37,476 nt of DNA from a virus, in the IMG/VR virus record IMGVR_UViG_3300030000_000026, positions 1 through 37,476 of that record; one strand, given 5' to 3'. Shown piece by piece: positions 8,120 to 15,765 of the stretch; position 1 is the stretch's first letter, and every line of letters starts with the position of its first letter. The position numbers and the translations under genes are program-made. The notes beneath the pieces are model-generated. The model made no database searches and was not told where the DNA came from. It saw nothing but the letters and a program-made list of their open reading frames with translations.

Positions 8120-8512
8120 TTATGCTAATTTTATTTTTTCAAATGAGTTCTCAATTGTCTTTTTAACACTTTTTCTACTTTTAAATAATTCTTGTGCAGC
8201 TCTTGAAATACTTTTTTTATCTATAAATACTTTTATGATTATTGTTTTTTCATCACCATCTAATCGTCTTAAAGCATTGTCAATTCTCTTATTAGCTATT
8301 TCATTTAATTTGATTTTATCCTCTAAATTTTGAATCTGATTCATAACGTAATCATTATTTTTACAATTCATAGAAGTCTGAACTCTTTCTTCAAATCCAC
8401 TTGCACCTATCTGCCCTCCAATTTTAAGTTCTTCTATTTTAAGTTTCATATCTTCAATTTCTATTTCTCTTGATCTATATAAAGCTAATTCCTTCTTAAC
8501 CTTTTCTTCCAT
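8120..8512 (-). CDS. Putative late transcription regulator (ArpU/RinA/DUF1492-like)
   Basis: A 130-residue protein with an N-terminal coiled-coil-like half (VKKELALYRSREIEIEDMK) and a C-terminal sigma-region-4-like helix-turn-helix (about 95-125: DEKTIIIKVFIDKKSISRAA then SRKSVKKTIENSFEKI). This layout and its place at the end of the early operon, just before the late genes, fit the ArpU/RinA/DUF1492 group of phage late activators. I start at the ATG at 8512, 8 bases after AAGGAG. The GTG at 8521 overlaps the ribosome site. An in-frame repeat tail follows the stop. Confidence 0.75.
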   Translation of the reverse strand: MEEKVKKELALYRSREIEIEDMKLKIEELKIGGQIGASGFEERVQTSMNCKNNDYVMNQIQNLEDKIKLNEIANKRIDNALRRLDGDEKTIIIKVFIDKKSISRAAQELFKSRKSVKKTIENSFEKIKLA

Positions 8513-8517
8513 AAGTA

Positions 8518-8670
8518 TCACTCCTTAATATTAATTTTTCTTTGAATAAGTTTATCTTTTTGTTCTATACCTTTATCTACATCATTTATATTAATTTCTA
8601 ATTGTTTCACTTGTATTTCACCTTTGCATAACTTTCCCCAGTTTAAATTATTTGTTTTAAGATATCTCAT
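8518..8670 (-). CDS. Small protein of unknown function
   Basis: About 50 residues beginning MRYLKTNNLNWGKLCKGEIQ, followed by a helical C-terminus (INDVDKGIEQKDKLIQRKI). I start it at the ATG at 8670, which has AGAGGT 7 bases upstream. An in-frame ATG at 8706 exists inside the end of the previous gene but has no ribosome site. Its TGA overlaps the GTG just upstream of the late-regulator ATG, so both are probably co-translated. Unrecognised. Confidence 0.6.
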   Translation of the reverse strand: MRYLKTNNLNWGKLCKGEIQVKQLEININDVDKGIEQKDKLIQRKINIKE

Positions 8671-8684
8671 ATCAATTACCTCTT

Positions 8685-9356
8685 TTAAGCTATCTTTTTT
8701 ACACATTTATAATAAAATGCTGTACTTTTGTTATCCCAACTAACATTTACAGTTTCTCCGTTATTATAAATGCTTTTTATTTTACCGATACTTTGTTTTC
8801 CATCATATTTAAACTCTACTGGATCACCAATTTTTAATTCTTCATCTGATATTTTTATGCTATTTTCTAAAATAACAACTTCATTTTCTTTGAAATATGG
8901 TTTTTGTTCATATTCTAATACCCATCCATTTGGAGCAATAACTATTGTTTTCTCAGATGTTGGTATTATTATATTTGCATCGCCTTTACGTTTTATATAT
9001 TCCGTCACATGCATGTCCTTTAATTTTTCTAACTGAAGTTCATTGATTTCTCTATCTTGATTCACAATTAATATTTCATCACCTGGAAGTAACTCCAGGT
9101 CTTTTTTTAATTCTAGTTCATTTATTCCAGAAGAATTAAAATATAGTGTTCTATCACCAACTTCTACTATCAATGCCCCACACATCTGTTTAACAATTCT
9201 TATGCAACTTTCTTTATAAAGATTAATTATCCCTTTAAACTTATCTTCTTTTATCTCTAGTTTTTCTATTATCTTTTCTTCTTTAGGTTTTATAGGCACT
9301 TGGACTGGAAGGTCAAACAAATTAAATTGACCTTCTATTACATTTATCTTTTTCAA
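8685..9356 (-). CDS. Unknown protein with a beta-rich C-terminal domain
   Basis: A 223-residue protein starting at TTG 9356, supported by AGAGGTGAGG upstream. The N-terminus carries IEGQFNLFDLPVQVP, a possible clamp-binding type peptide (QFNLFDLP resembles the QxxLF beta-clamp motif), followed by a helical linker. The rest is alternating strands with PGDEILIVNQDREINELQL and a final GDPVEFKYDGKQSIGKIKSI block that looks like a small SH3-like barrel. I do not recognise the family. A link to the phage beta clamp is only a suggestion from the motif. Confidence 0.7.
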   Translation of the reverse strand: MKKINVIEGQFNLFDLPVQVPIKPKEEKIIEKLEIKEDKFKGIINLYKESCIRIVKQMCGALIVEVGDRTLYFNSSGINELELKKDLELLPGDEILIVNQDREINELQLEKLKDMHVTEYIKRKGDANIIIPTSEKTIVIAPNGWVLEYEQKPYFKENEVVILENSIKISDEELKIGDPVEFKYDGKQSIGKIKSIYNNGETVNVSWDNKSTAFYYKCVKKIA

Positions 9357-9369
9357 CTACCTCACCTCT

Positions 9370-10377
9370 TTAAACAACTAATTTTCTATATTCATTTCTT
9401 AAATTTTCTTGTGATAATTGAGCATATATTTGAGTTGTAGATGGAGTACTGTGGCCTAAGATACCTTGTACCCCTTCAATTCTCATTCCTTGATTTAATA
9501 ATCTAGTTGCTTGAGTCCTCCTGAACTTGTGGCAGTGGACTCTTTCCTCAACCCCAGCTCTATCTTTTATTTTGACTATAATTAATTGCAACGCTCTTAC
9601 TTTAATGTGATGGTATGTTCCTCTTTCTGCTATAAATAAATATTCCGATTCTCCTTGCCTAGTATTTATATATTTTTGCATATGCATCTTGGCTTTAGTA
9701 GAGAAATAAACTATTCTTTCTTTTTGGCCCTTACCATTTACTATGATGCTTTTTTCTTGCCAATTAATATCATCTAGTTTAATATTATCTAATTCTGATA
9801 TACGGCAAGCTGTACTGTCTAAAAGTTCAAATAGTGTCTTTTCTCTTTCTGTTTTACAAGATTCTCTTAACTTTTCTACGTTTTCTGCTTTATAACCTTG
9901 TAGGATTACCCTTGGAACTTTTGTTTGTTTCAATTGAAATGCTGGATTCTTTAAAAGGTATTCTTCTGCCTGCAACCATCCGAAAAAGCCTTTAAGCATT
10001 GTTATATATCCATTTACTGTTGTTGCCTGTTTTCCATTTCCTAATACAGCTAAAAACATTCTTAAGTCCATAGTTTGAACAGTGCTACATGGTTTTGTAA
10101 AAAATTGATCTAGCTTGATTAAAAATAATCTATAGTTATCTAGTGTTTTAGAGCTTAAGCCTTCAAGTCTTTTACATGCTAGATATATTTGAGCTTTTTC
10201 TTCTATATCGCTTGCAACTAAATCTGTACATTTAGTTTGCACCTCATAGTTATATAGAGTTTCATCAATAACTCTTTTGGCTTCTAATTGTAGACTTAAA
10301 TTTTGCTCTAATACAGGTAACAGTAGTGTTAATTTTCCTAACAATCTTATACTTGCTTCTTCGTTTAAGTTGCTCAT
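9370..10377 (-). CDS. XerC/XerD-like tyrosine recombinase
   Basis: A full-length 335-residue recombinase. An N-terminal core-binding SAM-like domain (about 60-140, with GLSSKTLDNYRLFLIKLDQF and TTVNGYITMLKGFFGWL) is followed by a catalytic domain with Arg192 (CRISEL), Lys216 (GKGQKER), His283-x-x-Arg286 (HKFRRTQAT), His309 (LGHS) and the Tyr318 nucleophile (TQIYAQLS). It closely resembles Xer proteins, not arm-binding phage integrases, because it lacks an AP2-like arm domain. It lies in the early operon far from attP. Possible jobs are resolving genome dimers or acting at host dif. Which one cannot be decided here. Confidence 0.9.
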   Translation of the reverse strand: MSNLNEEASIRLLGKLTLLLPVLEQNLSLQLEAKRVIDETLYNYEVQTKCTDLVASDIEEKAQIYLACKRLEGLSSKTLDNYRLFLIKLDQFFTKPCSTVQTMDLRMFLAVLGNGKQATTVNGYITMLKGFFGWLQAEEYLLKNPAFQLKQTKVPRVILQGYKAENVEKLRESCKTEREKTLFELLDSTACRISELDNIKLDDINWQEKSIIVNGKGQKERIVYFSTKAKMHMQKYINTRQGESEYLFIAERGTYHHIKVRALQLIIVKIKDRAGVEERVHCHKFRRTQATRLLNQGMRIEGVQGILGHSTPSTTQIYAQLSQENLRNEYRKLVV

Positions 10378-10477
10378 GTCTTATCCTCCTTATTGTCATT
10401 TGATTATTATATGAGAATAGTGTTTTATAACAGTAACGCTCTTAACTCTATTCTCTATTTAATTTCTTAGTATTATC

Positions 10478-10726
10478 TTACTTTTCATCTGTTAAATAAG
10501 TAACCTTATTTTTCAATGGGCAACTGCTATTATATCCGTCAACTGATTCACTTATAATAATAGATTCATTTTTTATCATGCAATAAGATTGTCTTCTAAG
10601 AATTTCAATTACACCACTTAGCACATCCACACTTTGCATAGCTTCATGTTGTATTTTTTCATGTCTAAATGGGCAATTCATACAACTTTCAATTTTAAAA
10701 GGAATAGTTATTTTATACTCATACAT
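10478..10726 (-). CDS. Small cysteine-rich protein of unknown function
   Basis: An 82-residue protein starting at the ATG at 10726 (GAAGGAG, 9 bases upstream). It has the layout CMNCPFRHEK near residue 20, a mid-chain Cys in QSYCMIK and CPLKNKV near the end, a pattern seen in uncharacterised clostridial phage proteins with 'CxxCPF...CPL'. The cysteines could bind zinc. It is part of the early operon. Function unknown. Confidence 0.7.
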   Translation of the reverse strand: MYEYKITIPFKIESCMNCPFRHEKIQHEAMQSVDVLSGVIEILRRQSYCMIKNESIIISESVDGYNSSCPLKNKVTYLTDEK

Positions 10727-10755
10727 TTCTTTCACTCCTTCACCAAATTTTAGTA

Positions 10756-10863
10756 TTAATTTCTAAGAAAATTTACAGATTCTTTAACAAACCATTTCCA
10801 AGTATTTAAATGCGCTTTCAATCCAATAAAAAAATTATTTACCAATAGTTTCATAATTTTCAT
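10756..10863 (-). CDS. Very small basic/aromatic peptide, possible gene
   Basis: An open frame of 35 codons (MKIMKLLVNNFFIGLKAHLN, then NTWKWFVKESVNFLRN). GAAGGAG lies only 2 bases before the first ATG but 11 bases before the second ATG (10854), which is the better start and gives 32 residues. The peptide is amphipathic with several Trp, Phe and Lys. It fills an otherwise empty 158-bp gap in a tightly packed operon. No family is recognised, and it is called on ribosome site and context only. Confidence 0.45.
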   Translation of the reverse strand: MKIMKLLVNNFFIGLKAHLNTWKWFVKESVNFLRN

Positions 10864-10893
10864 TTCTCCTTCGCCCGTTAGTAGTATTGTGTA

Positions 10894-11304
10894 TTAAGAT
10901 TCAATTATTGTATTTTCACAACTTTCACTAAACAATGGTTTGGCATCTGAACCATTATCTATATACCATGTACCATCATAAAACTTAATTTCACCAGTAA
11001 AATCTATTTCTTCACTACCTGTTAATACTGATACTTGATGTACAGTCATGCCCTCACATATATCATCACCATTTATGTCATTTAGTTCTGTATACCTTCG
11101 TCCTGTTTCGGCATTATTTATTTCAATGTCTTTCGGTACAAAAACCAGTAGTTTATTACCAGTTTCACTATCTTCTGAAAAATAAACATCAGATGTATCT
11201 GAACAATATCTTTCTTCACCTGATACTATTGATTCAATAACAATCTCTGTATCATTATCTAAATCCTCTATTAATTCTTTTAATTCTTTAACATTCCATT
11301 TCAT
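10894..11304 (-). CDS. Unknown acidic protein with a YopX-like C-terminal segment
   Basis: 136 residues, strongly acidic. It begins MKWNVKELKELIEDLDNDTE and carries, near residue 75, LNDINGDDICEGMTV followed by FTGEIKFYDGTWYI. This resembles the 'DxxGxxIxEGD ... G.v...dg.f.i' pattern of YopX-type SH3-like C-terminal domains found in many Firmicute phages. The resemblance is by eye and modest. AAAGGAAAG precedes the ATG. It lies in the early operon between small cysteine-rich genes. Confidence 0.65.
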   Translation of the reverse strand: MKWNVKELKELIEDLDNDTEIVIESIVSGEERYCSDTSDVYFSEDSETGNKLLVFVPKDIEINNAETGRRYTELNDINGDDICEGMTVHQVSVLTGSEEIDFTGEIKFYDGTWYIDNGSDAKPLFSESCENTIIES

Positions 11305-11337
11305 TTGAACATCTTTCCTTTCATTTAGTATTGCGAA

Positions 11338-11709
11338 CTATTCCTTATGTGAATTTATATAGTTAATAATTTTCATTGTTGCTGCTGATGCATTTATAGA
11401 TAATTGCCTTAACTCTTCTGGTATATTTTTAGTAGTACCAATTTCCATTAATGCGCTCGATGCTCTGTAGTAATTCTCAATAACTTTTGTCATATCATAT
11501 TGATTCATATTCACATCTTCCTTATCTTCTTCAACCTCATGAAAATCTTCTAGTTCTAACTCCACCTCTTTACTATCTGCATCTGGACCTTCACCATATT
11601 CTTTTGCACATCTTTCACTATTGGGTGACATATACATACATTGGCTGCCTGATACATCACAATAATATCTACATTCATCTTCATCAAACTTTGCACATTT
11701 ACAACTCAT
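11338..11709 (-). CDS. Cysteine-rich N-terminal protein of unknown function
   Basis: 123 residues in two parts. Residues 1-37 hold six cysteines in an apparent metal-binding pattern (CKCAKFDEDECRYYC, then SQCMYM and ERCAKEYGEGP). Residues about 66-120 are helical (NMNQYDMTKVIENYYRASSA ... ELRQLSINASAATMKIIN), joined by a Glu/Asp-rich linker. GAGGTAG precedes the ATG. It lies 16 bp downstream of the methyltransferase gene. Function unknown. Confidence 0.68.
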   Translation of the reverse strand: MSCKCAKFDEDECRYYCDVSGSQCMYMSPNSERCAKEYGEGPDADSKEVELELEDFHEVEEDKEDVNMNQYDMTKVIENYYRASSALMEIGTTKNIPEELRQLSINASAATMKIINYINSHKE

Positions 11710-11725
11710 TGCTCTACCTCACTTT

Positions 11726-12961
11726 CTAACTGACTAATTTTCTTTCATTTTCTTCTATAACATTAGCTTGTACTAATGCTTTTGATAACAGTGGAACTAC
11801 TGCATTGCCGCACCTTGCCTTTTGTTGTGTAGTCGGATATTTCTTTCCTGTATAATCATGATCTATAATATATTCTTTAGGAAAACTCATTCCATCAAAT
11901 AATTCTCTAGCTTCGAGCATTCTTAAACCTATATCTACTATCTTATAATCTTTACCTCTAACTACAATTAATCCAAATCTATCCTTAGTTGTTATAGTAT
12001 GAATTGGCCCATTAATACTTTGCCCTGTATCACATCCATAATATTTAGTTAGGAATGCAGCAACTCCATCTTTCATAGGTAACTTAATATCCTGAAACTT
12101 TACTGATACTAACCCAAATCTATTTTGAGTAGGTATAGTTGCTATTGGATCTCTTAAACTGCTGCATCTTGTTTCGTTGCCCTGATGTGTATAATAATGA
12201 CTTAAAAAATATGCTGTATCATTGATGATATACGGTTTATCTTCAATTACATATTTCTGTATTCCTCTAGCAATCCTTATTAATGTATTTTGTGCCAATG
12301 GCTTTTTTCTATCAAATATACTTGGTACTTCTAAATTCCAATTAATTATTGTGGATGCTGCTATATATGGCTTTTTATTTTCTCCATGTGTAGGTTCTGG
12401 CCATACTATAGGTTTTCCATCACACCTAGCAATTAAAAAAAATCTTTTTCTAGTTGTTGGCGCTCCATAATCAGCTGCTACTAATTCTTTGTACTCGACT
12501 TTGTACCCTAGATATTTAAAAGCATTTAAGAAACTCTTGAATGTTCTTCCCTTATACTTTGGTATTAATTTACCTTGACTATCTATTGGCCCCCAAGTCT
12601 GAAACTCTTCAACATTCTCTAGCATAATAACTTTAGGCTTTACTGTTCCTGCCCACTTAATAGCAACCCAAGCTAATCCTCTTATATTTTTATTTACTGG
12701 TTTTCCACCTTTAGCTCTTGAAAAATGTTTGCAGTCTGGACTACACCAAACCAAATCCACTTCTTTACCATCTGTTATTTTTCTAATGTCTACATCCCAA
12801 ACACTCTCTTGATAGTGCTTTGTATGAGGATGATTAGTTTTATGCATTAATATTGCAGCTGGATCATGGTTAATTGCTATATCAATAGGTCTATTTAGTG
12901 CCATTTCTATTCCTGTACTGGCACCGCCCCCACCTGCAAAGTTATCTACTATTAATCCCAT
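11726..12961 (-). CDS. DNA (cytosine-5) methyltransferase
   Basis: A 411-residue C5-cytosine methyltransferase. Motif I is DNFAGGGGASTGIEMA (6-21). Motif IV is CSPDCKHFS (73-81), with catalytic Cys77 in place of the usual PPC context. Motif VI is MLENVEEF with ENV at 115-117. Motif VIII is TRKRFFLIA (170-178), and motif X is RCGNAVVPLLSKALV near the C-terminus. The target-recognition region lies roughly between residues 230 and 340. It transfers methyl groups from S-adenosylmethionine. No restriction nuclease is encoded nearby, so it is an orphan enzyme that most likely shields phage DNA from host restriction. The target sequence is unknown. Confidence 0.94.
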   Translation of the reverse strand: MGLIVDNFAGGGGASTGIEMALNRPIDIAINHDPAAILMHKTNHPHTKHYQESVWDVDIRKITDGKEVDLVWCSPDCKHFSRAKGGKPVNKNIRGLAWVAIKWAGTVKPKVIMLENVEEFQTWGPIDSQGKLIPKYKGRTFKSFLNAFKYLGYKVEYKELVAADYGAPTTRKRFFLIARCDGKPIVWPEPTHGENKKPYIAASTIINWNLEVPSIFDRKKPLAQNTLIRIARGIQKYVIEDKPYIINDTAYFLSHYYTHQGNETRCSSLRDPIATIPTQNRFGLVSVKFQDIKLPMKDGVAAFLTKYYGCDTGQSINGPIHTITTKDRFGLIVVRGKDYKIVDIGLRMLEARELFDGMSFPKEYIIDHDYTGKKYPTTQQKARCGNAVVPLLSKALVQANVIEENERKLVS

Positions 12962-12970
12962 ATCTTCACC

Positions 12971-13195
12971 CTATTTCTTTTGATTTAAAATAACATGTCC
13001 GTTTTCATCTGCTCTTTCTAATAACTTCTTGCATCTTTTGCATGTAATGTCAGATGAATCTCCTTCTGTTACTTTATCTCTAATATCCCATGTAGTATTA
13101 CAGCCACTCACCATGTATCCATTCATTCTAACGCCTGCATGAATTAATTTATTTCTTTTTACTAAATTCACTTTTCCGGTAAACACTTTCTTCAC
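12971..13195 (-). CDS. Small zinc-ribbon-like protein
   Basis: 74 residues with ITCKRCKKLLERADENGH near the end and another Cys in VSGCNTTWDI, a possible four-ligand zinc site together with the nearby histidines. It is very basic at the N-terminus (MKKVFTGKVNLVKRNK). It lies 9 bp upstream of the methyltransferase start and probably shares its transcript. Similar short 'CxxC' proteins are common in Firmicute phages. The function is unknown. Confidence 0.68.
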   Translation of the reverse strand: MKKVFTGKVNLVKRNKLIHAGVRMNGYMVSGCNTTWDIRDKVTEGDSSDITCKRCKKLLERADENGHVILNQKK

Positions 13196-13200
13196 CCTTT

Positions 13201-13851
13201 CTATATGTTGTGATACACCTTACCTCGCATAAGCCTTCCATTCCAATGTCTAAAATATTTTATTTCCCCATTATAAATAGTTTTTTTATTCCTATCAGTA
13301 TTGTTATAGCTTCCTTCACAAGTGGTTCCATGTAAATCATATAAATTGAAATTCATATCTTTTTGAGGATGATGCCAACAATCAACAAAGTCTTTCTTTA
13401 TTTTATCTTCAGCTAGTTTATATTCCATTTCAGTATTATTTGATACGTCTAGACTTTCTAGGAATTTTCCCATTTTCTTCGTTTCATTTATCCATGAAAG
13501 TTTTATCAAGTATGGCATTTTATCGAATTTATCAAAATCATACTTTCCACCATTACTATTTTGAAAATTTATATTTTGGTAAAATTCAAAACTAAATCCT
13601 CTAGGATATCTATGTGCTGAAAATTCTAAATCTCCTTTTTTACCGTACCAAAAATCTTCTCTTGTTATTTTGTCAACATGTTCATCATGTTTTATATTGA
13701 ATCCTCTGTCTTTCATGAAATTTAATAGCCTATGCAATATAGGATAATGTGACCATTCATTTCTATCTTTCCATCCATGAGATTCATCAGTGTCATTTAT
13801 TAAAGCAAAACTAGCTGATTTTTTATTTATGCTAAAAAAGTATACTTCCAT
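13201..13851 (-). CDS. Unknown protein
   Basis: 216 residues, rich in aromatic and charged residues, with no family I recognise. Features are MEVYFFSINKKSASFALIND at the start, DFWYGKKGDLEFSAHRYPRG and GFSFEFYQNINFQ in the middle, and a C-terminal FVDCWHHPQKDMNF followed by HGTTCEGSYNN and KYFRHWNGRLMRGKVYHNI. No membrane segments. AAGGAGGATAAG precedes the ATG. It lies between two small early genes, so it is expressed with DNA replication and modification functions. Confidence 0.65.
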   Translation of the reverse strand: MEVYFFSINKKSASFALINDTDESHGWKDRNEWSHYPILHRLLNFMKDRGFNIKHDEHVDKITREDFWYGKKGDLEFSAHRYPRGFSFEFYQNINFQNSNGGKYDFDKFDKMPYLIKLSWINETKKMGKFLESLDVSNNTEMEYKLAEDKIKKDFVDCWHHPQKDMNFNLYDLHGTTCEGSYNNTDRNKKTIYNGEIKYFRHWNGRLMRGKVYHNI

Positions 13852-13890
13852 TTCTTCTTATCCTCCTTAATTTTTTCTACACATTCTGAA

Positions 13891-14640
13891 TTAACTAAAA
13901 CTAGCTTCTGGTTCTTTTTCTGGAGTAATACCCTCACTATCGTCTGTTTCGTCTATCTCTATTTTTACATTAGCTTGCTTTAATGACATAATATATAGCG
14001 TGAATTCATCAATATGTCTTAGAGAACTTAAGCTGCATTCTGTTTTTGCATCAAAATCCCATTGATTTGTTTTGTGGATATCATCCCACCTGTATAAATC
14101 AATACAAAAATTCATTTCATTATCATGCTCACATTCAAATACGATTCTTCCTTTTTCATATTTTGACCAATCCTTTTTTTCAGTTTCTTCAAATTCATAA
14201 GTAACTGAAACACTTTCATAACTTGGACCATCATCATAGTCAACTTCTAGTCCGTCAGTTTCCACATTTTCTTCAACATATTTGCACCATTTTCCAAACA
14301 ATTCAGATACTTTAATGACTTTTATACTAGTATCAATAGTCATTAACTGTTTAAAATTACTTAATAACTTTCTATTATCAGCAGTTGTTTTCTCTATGAC
14401 TTCAGTCAAAACACTATCAAGCTTAACTATATACCTGGAATAATCATGATTTTCTAAATATGGAATCATTACAGATTTAACTTTTTCTTCGATAACTTTG
14501 GTAACATCACCATAACTTCCGAATAAACTTTCTAAAGCTTTATTCATTCCTTTTTCAAGTTGTTCTTCTATAAGTTTTTCAACTGTTCCATCTTCTAATT
14601 TTTTTGAAATAATGTCTTTAATGTTATTTTCTAAACTCAT
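13891..14640 (-). CDS. Unknown acidic protein next to dnaN
   Basis: 249 residues. The first half is helical and heptad-like (MSLENNIKDIISKKLEDGTV ... VTKVIEEKVKSVMIPYLENH). The second half is strand-rich and acidic (GPSYESVSVTYEFEETEKKD, MNFCIDLYRWDDIHKTNQW). The C-terminus is disordered-looking (DDSEGITPEKEPEASFS). GAGGT precedes the ATG. It is separated from the upstream beta-clamp gene by about 120 bp with strong secondary structure. I do not recognise the family. Confidence 0.65.
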   Translation of the reverse strand: MSLENNIKDIISKKLEDGTVEKLIEEQLEKGMNKALESLFGSYGDVTKVIEEKVKSVMIPYLENHDYSRYIVKLDSVLTEVIEKTTADNRKLLSNFKQLMTIDTSIKVIKVSELFGKWCKYVEENVETDGLEVDYDDGPSYESVSVTYEFEETEKKDWSKYEKGRIVFECEHDNEMNFCIDLYRWDDIHKTNQWDFDAKTECSLSSLRHIDEFTLYIMSLKQANVKIEIDETDDSEGITPEKEPEASFS

Positions 14641-14676
14641 AATTATTACCTCACTTTAATTTATTTTTATTATGTT

Positions 14677-14757
14677 GAGGGGAAAAACCCCTCTTTGTTT
14701 GCAGTAACCTTAATTAGCAATTTGAAATCCCTGCTAACGCCTTATAGTCCTGCAAAC
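14677..14757 (-). ncRNA. Structured intergenic element downstream of dnaN
   Basis: Three nested or adjacent stems are visible. The outer stem is GTTTGCAG/CTGCAAAC (14697-14704 with 14750-14757, 8 bp). Inside it is TTAGCA/TGCTAA (14714-14719 with 14732-14737, 6 bp, 12-base loop). Next to it is GAGGGG/CCCCTC (14677-14682 with 14688-14693, 5-base loop). No T run follows on the minus strand, so it is not a plain terminator. It could be a structured RNA, a leader element of the next gene, or a protein or recombinase site. Confidence 0.45.
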
Positions 14758-14760
14758 TTT

Positions 14761-15765
14761 TTATCTCATTAGTCTTATTGGTAGTACTAAATCTTTTTTA
14801 TTCTTACCATCCGTTATTAAAATTGTAGCAACTGGAGTACTCATATACATAGTCACATTACCTGTATAGTTTTTTAATGTTTCTAAGAGATACTTAGCGT
14901 TAATTGCTATATTTAGTTCGTCCCCCTTAACTTCTGCACTAAAATATCTCTTGAATTTAATTCCTTGACTTCTTACAGCTAGATATGAACCTTCTGTATT
15001 GAATTTAATGTTTGTTAAATTATTTGAGCTTTGATTCAGCTTAACTATTTGCTTACAGATTTCTACTATTTCTGAAGCATTAACAATTACTTCAGTTGTA
15101 TGATCTTTGGGCAGTATGCTCTGATAATTTATAAATTTTAAGTCTTCACCATTATCATCTTTTTCTTTTTTTGAAGTTATCGATATCCATCCAAAACATA
15201 TTTTCATGTATTTATCATCTTCATAAATTGTAGCTATATCACTTTTAGTAAAATTCTTTAATACTTCTACAATATGACCTGGTATTATCATTGGCTTATC
15301 TGTTATATCTTCTATATTGCTTCTAATACTCATTCTGTAACCATCTAATGCTACAAAATTGCATTTATCTATACATATACATTTGAGTACTTTTCTTGGA
15401 TTATCTTTAGTTGTTGCATATGTTACTTCAATTAGTTCTGAAAAATTAATTATATCTATGCATCTTCCTTTATTCATTCGTATTTCTTGTATCTGTTTGC
15501 CTTCTTCATTTTCAAGGTTTATTTCTTGATCCTTAGACTTAATAACACCATTCTCTATAATTAAGCTTGTCTTTCTTGGTAATAATGCAAATGCTTCTTT
15601 AGGTATTGCTAAAGTTCCATCTTCTTTATTACTATTAGGTGTAATTATTTCAACTTGATATCCCTTTTCTGACTCTGCCAATAATTTAACTATTATTTCA
15701 TATGAACCATTTTTCACTAATTTAGCTAGTAAAAATAATGATTCACTATTAACAATCGCTTTCAT
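14761..15765 (-). CDS. dnaN: Phage DNA polymerase III beta sliding clamp
   Basis: 334 residues, somewhat shorter than the bacterial clamp (about 366). Conserved DnaN features are visible: CNFVALDGYRMSIRS matches the 'vaTDghRLa' motif, FINYQSILPKDHTTEVIVN matches the 'yrrvlPk' segment before domain 3, and the chain ends VLPIRLMR like the 'mPmrl' end of clamps. It would form the ring that tethers polymerase during phage replication. GGAGGGG precedes the ATG. The gene overlaps the end of the replication-initiator gene by 17 bp, so the two are translationally coupled. Confidence 0.9.
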   Translation of the reverse strand: MKAIVNSESLFLLAKLVKNGSYEIIVKLLAESEKGYQVEIITPNSNKEDGTLAIPKEAFALLPRKTSLIIENGVIKSKDQEINLENEEGKQIQEIRMNKGRCIDIINFSELIEVTYATTKDNPRKVLKCICIDKCNFVALDGYRMSIRSNIEDITDKPMIIPGHIVEVLKNFTKSDIATIYEDDKYMKICFGWISITSKKEKDDNGEDLKFINYQSILPKDHTTEVIVNASEIVEICKQIVKLNQSSNNLTNIKFNTEGSYLAVRSQGIKFKRYFSAEVKGDELNIAINAKYLLETLKNYTGNVTMYMSTPVATILITDGKNKKDLVLPIRLMR

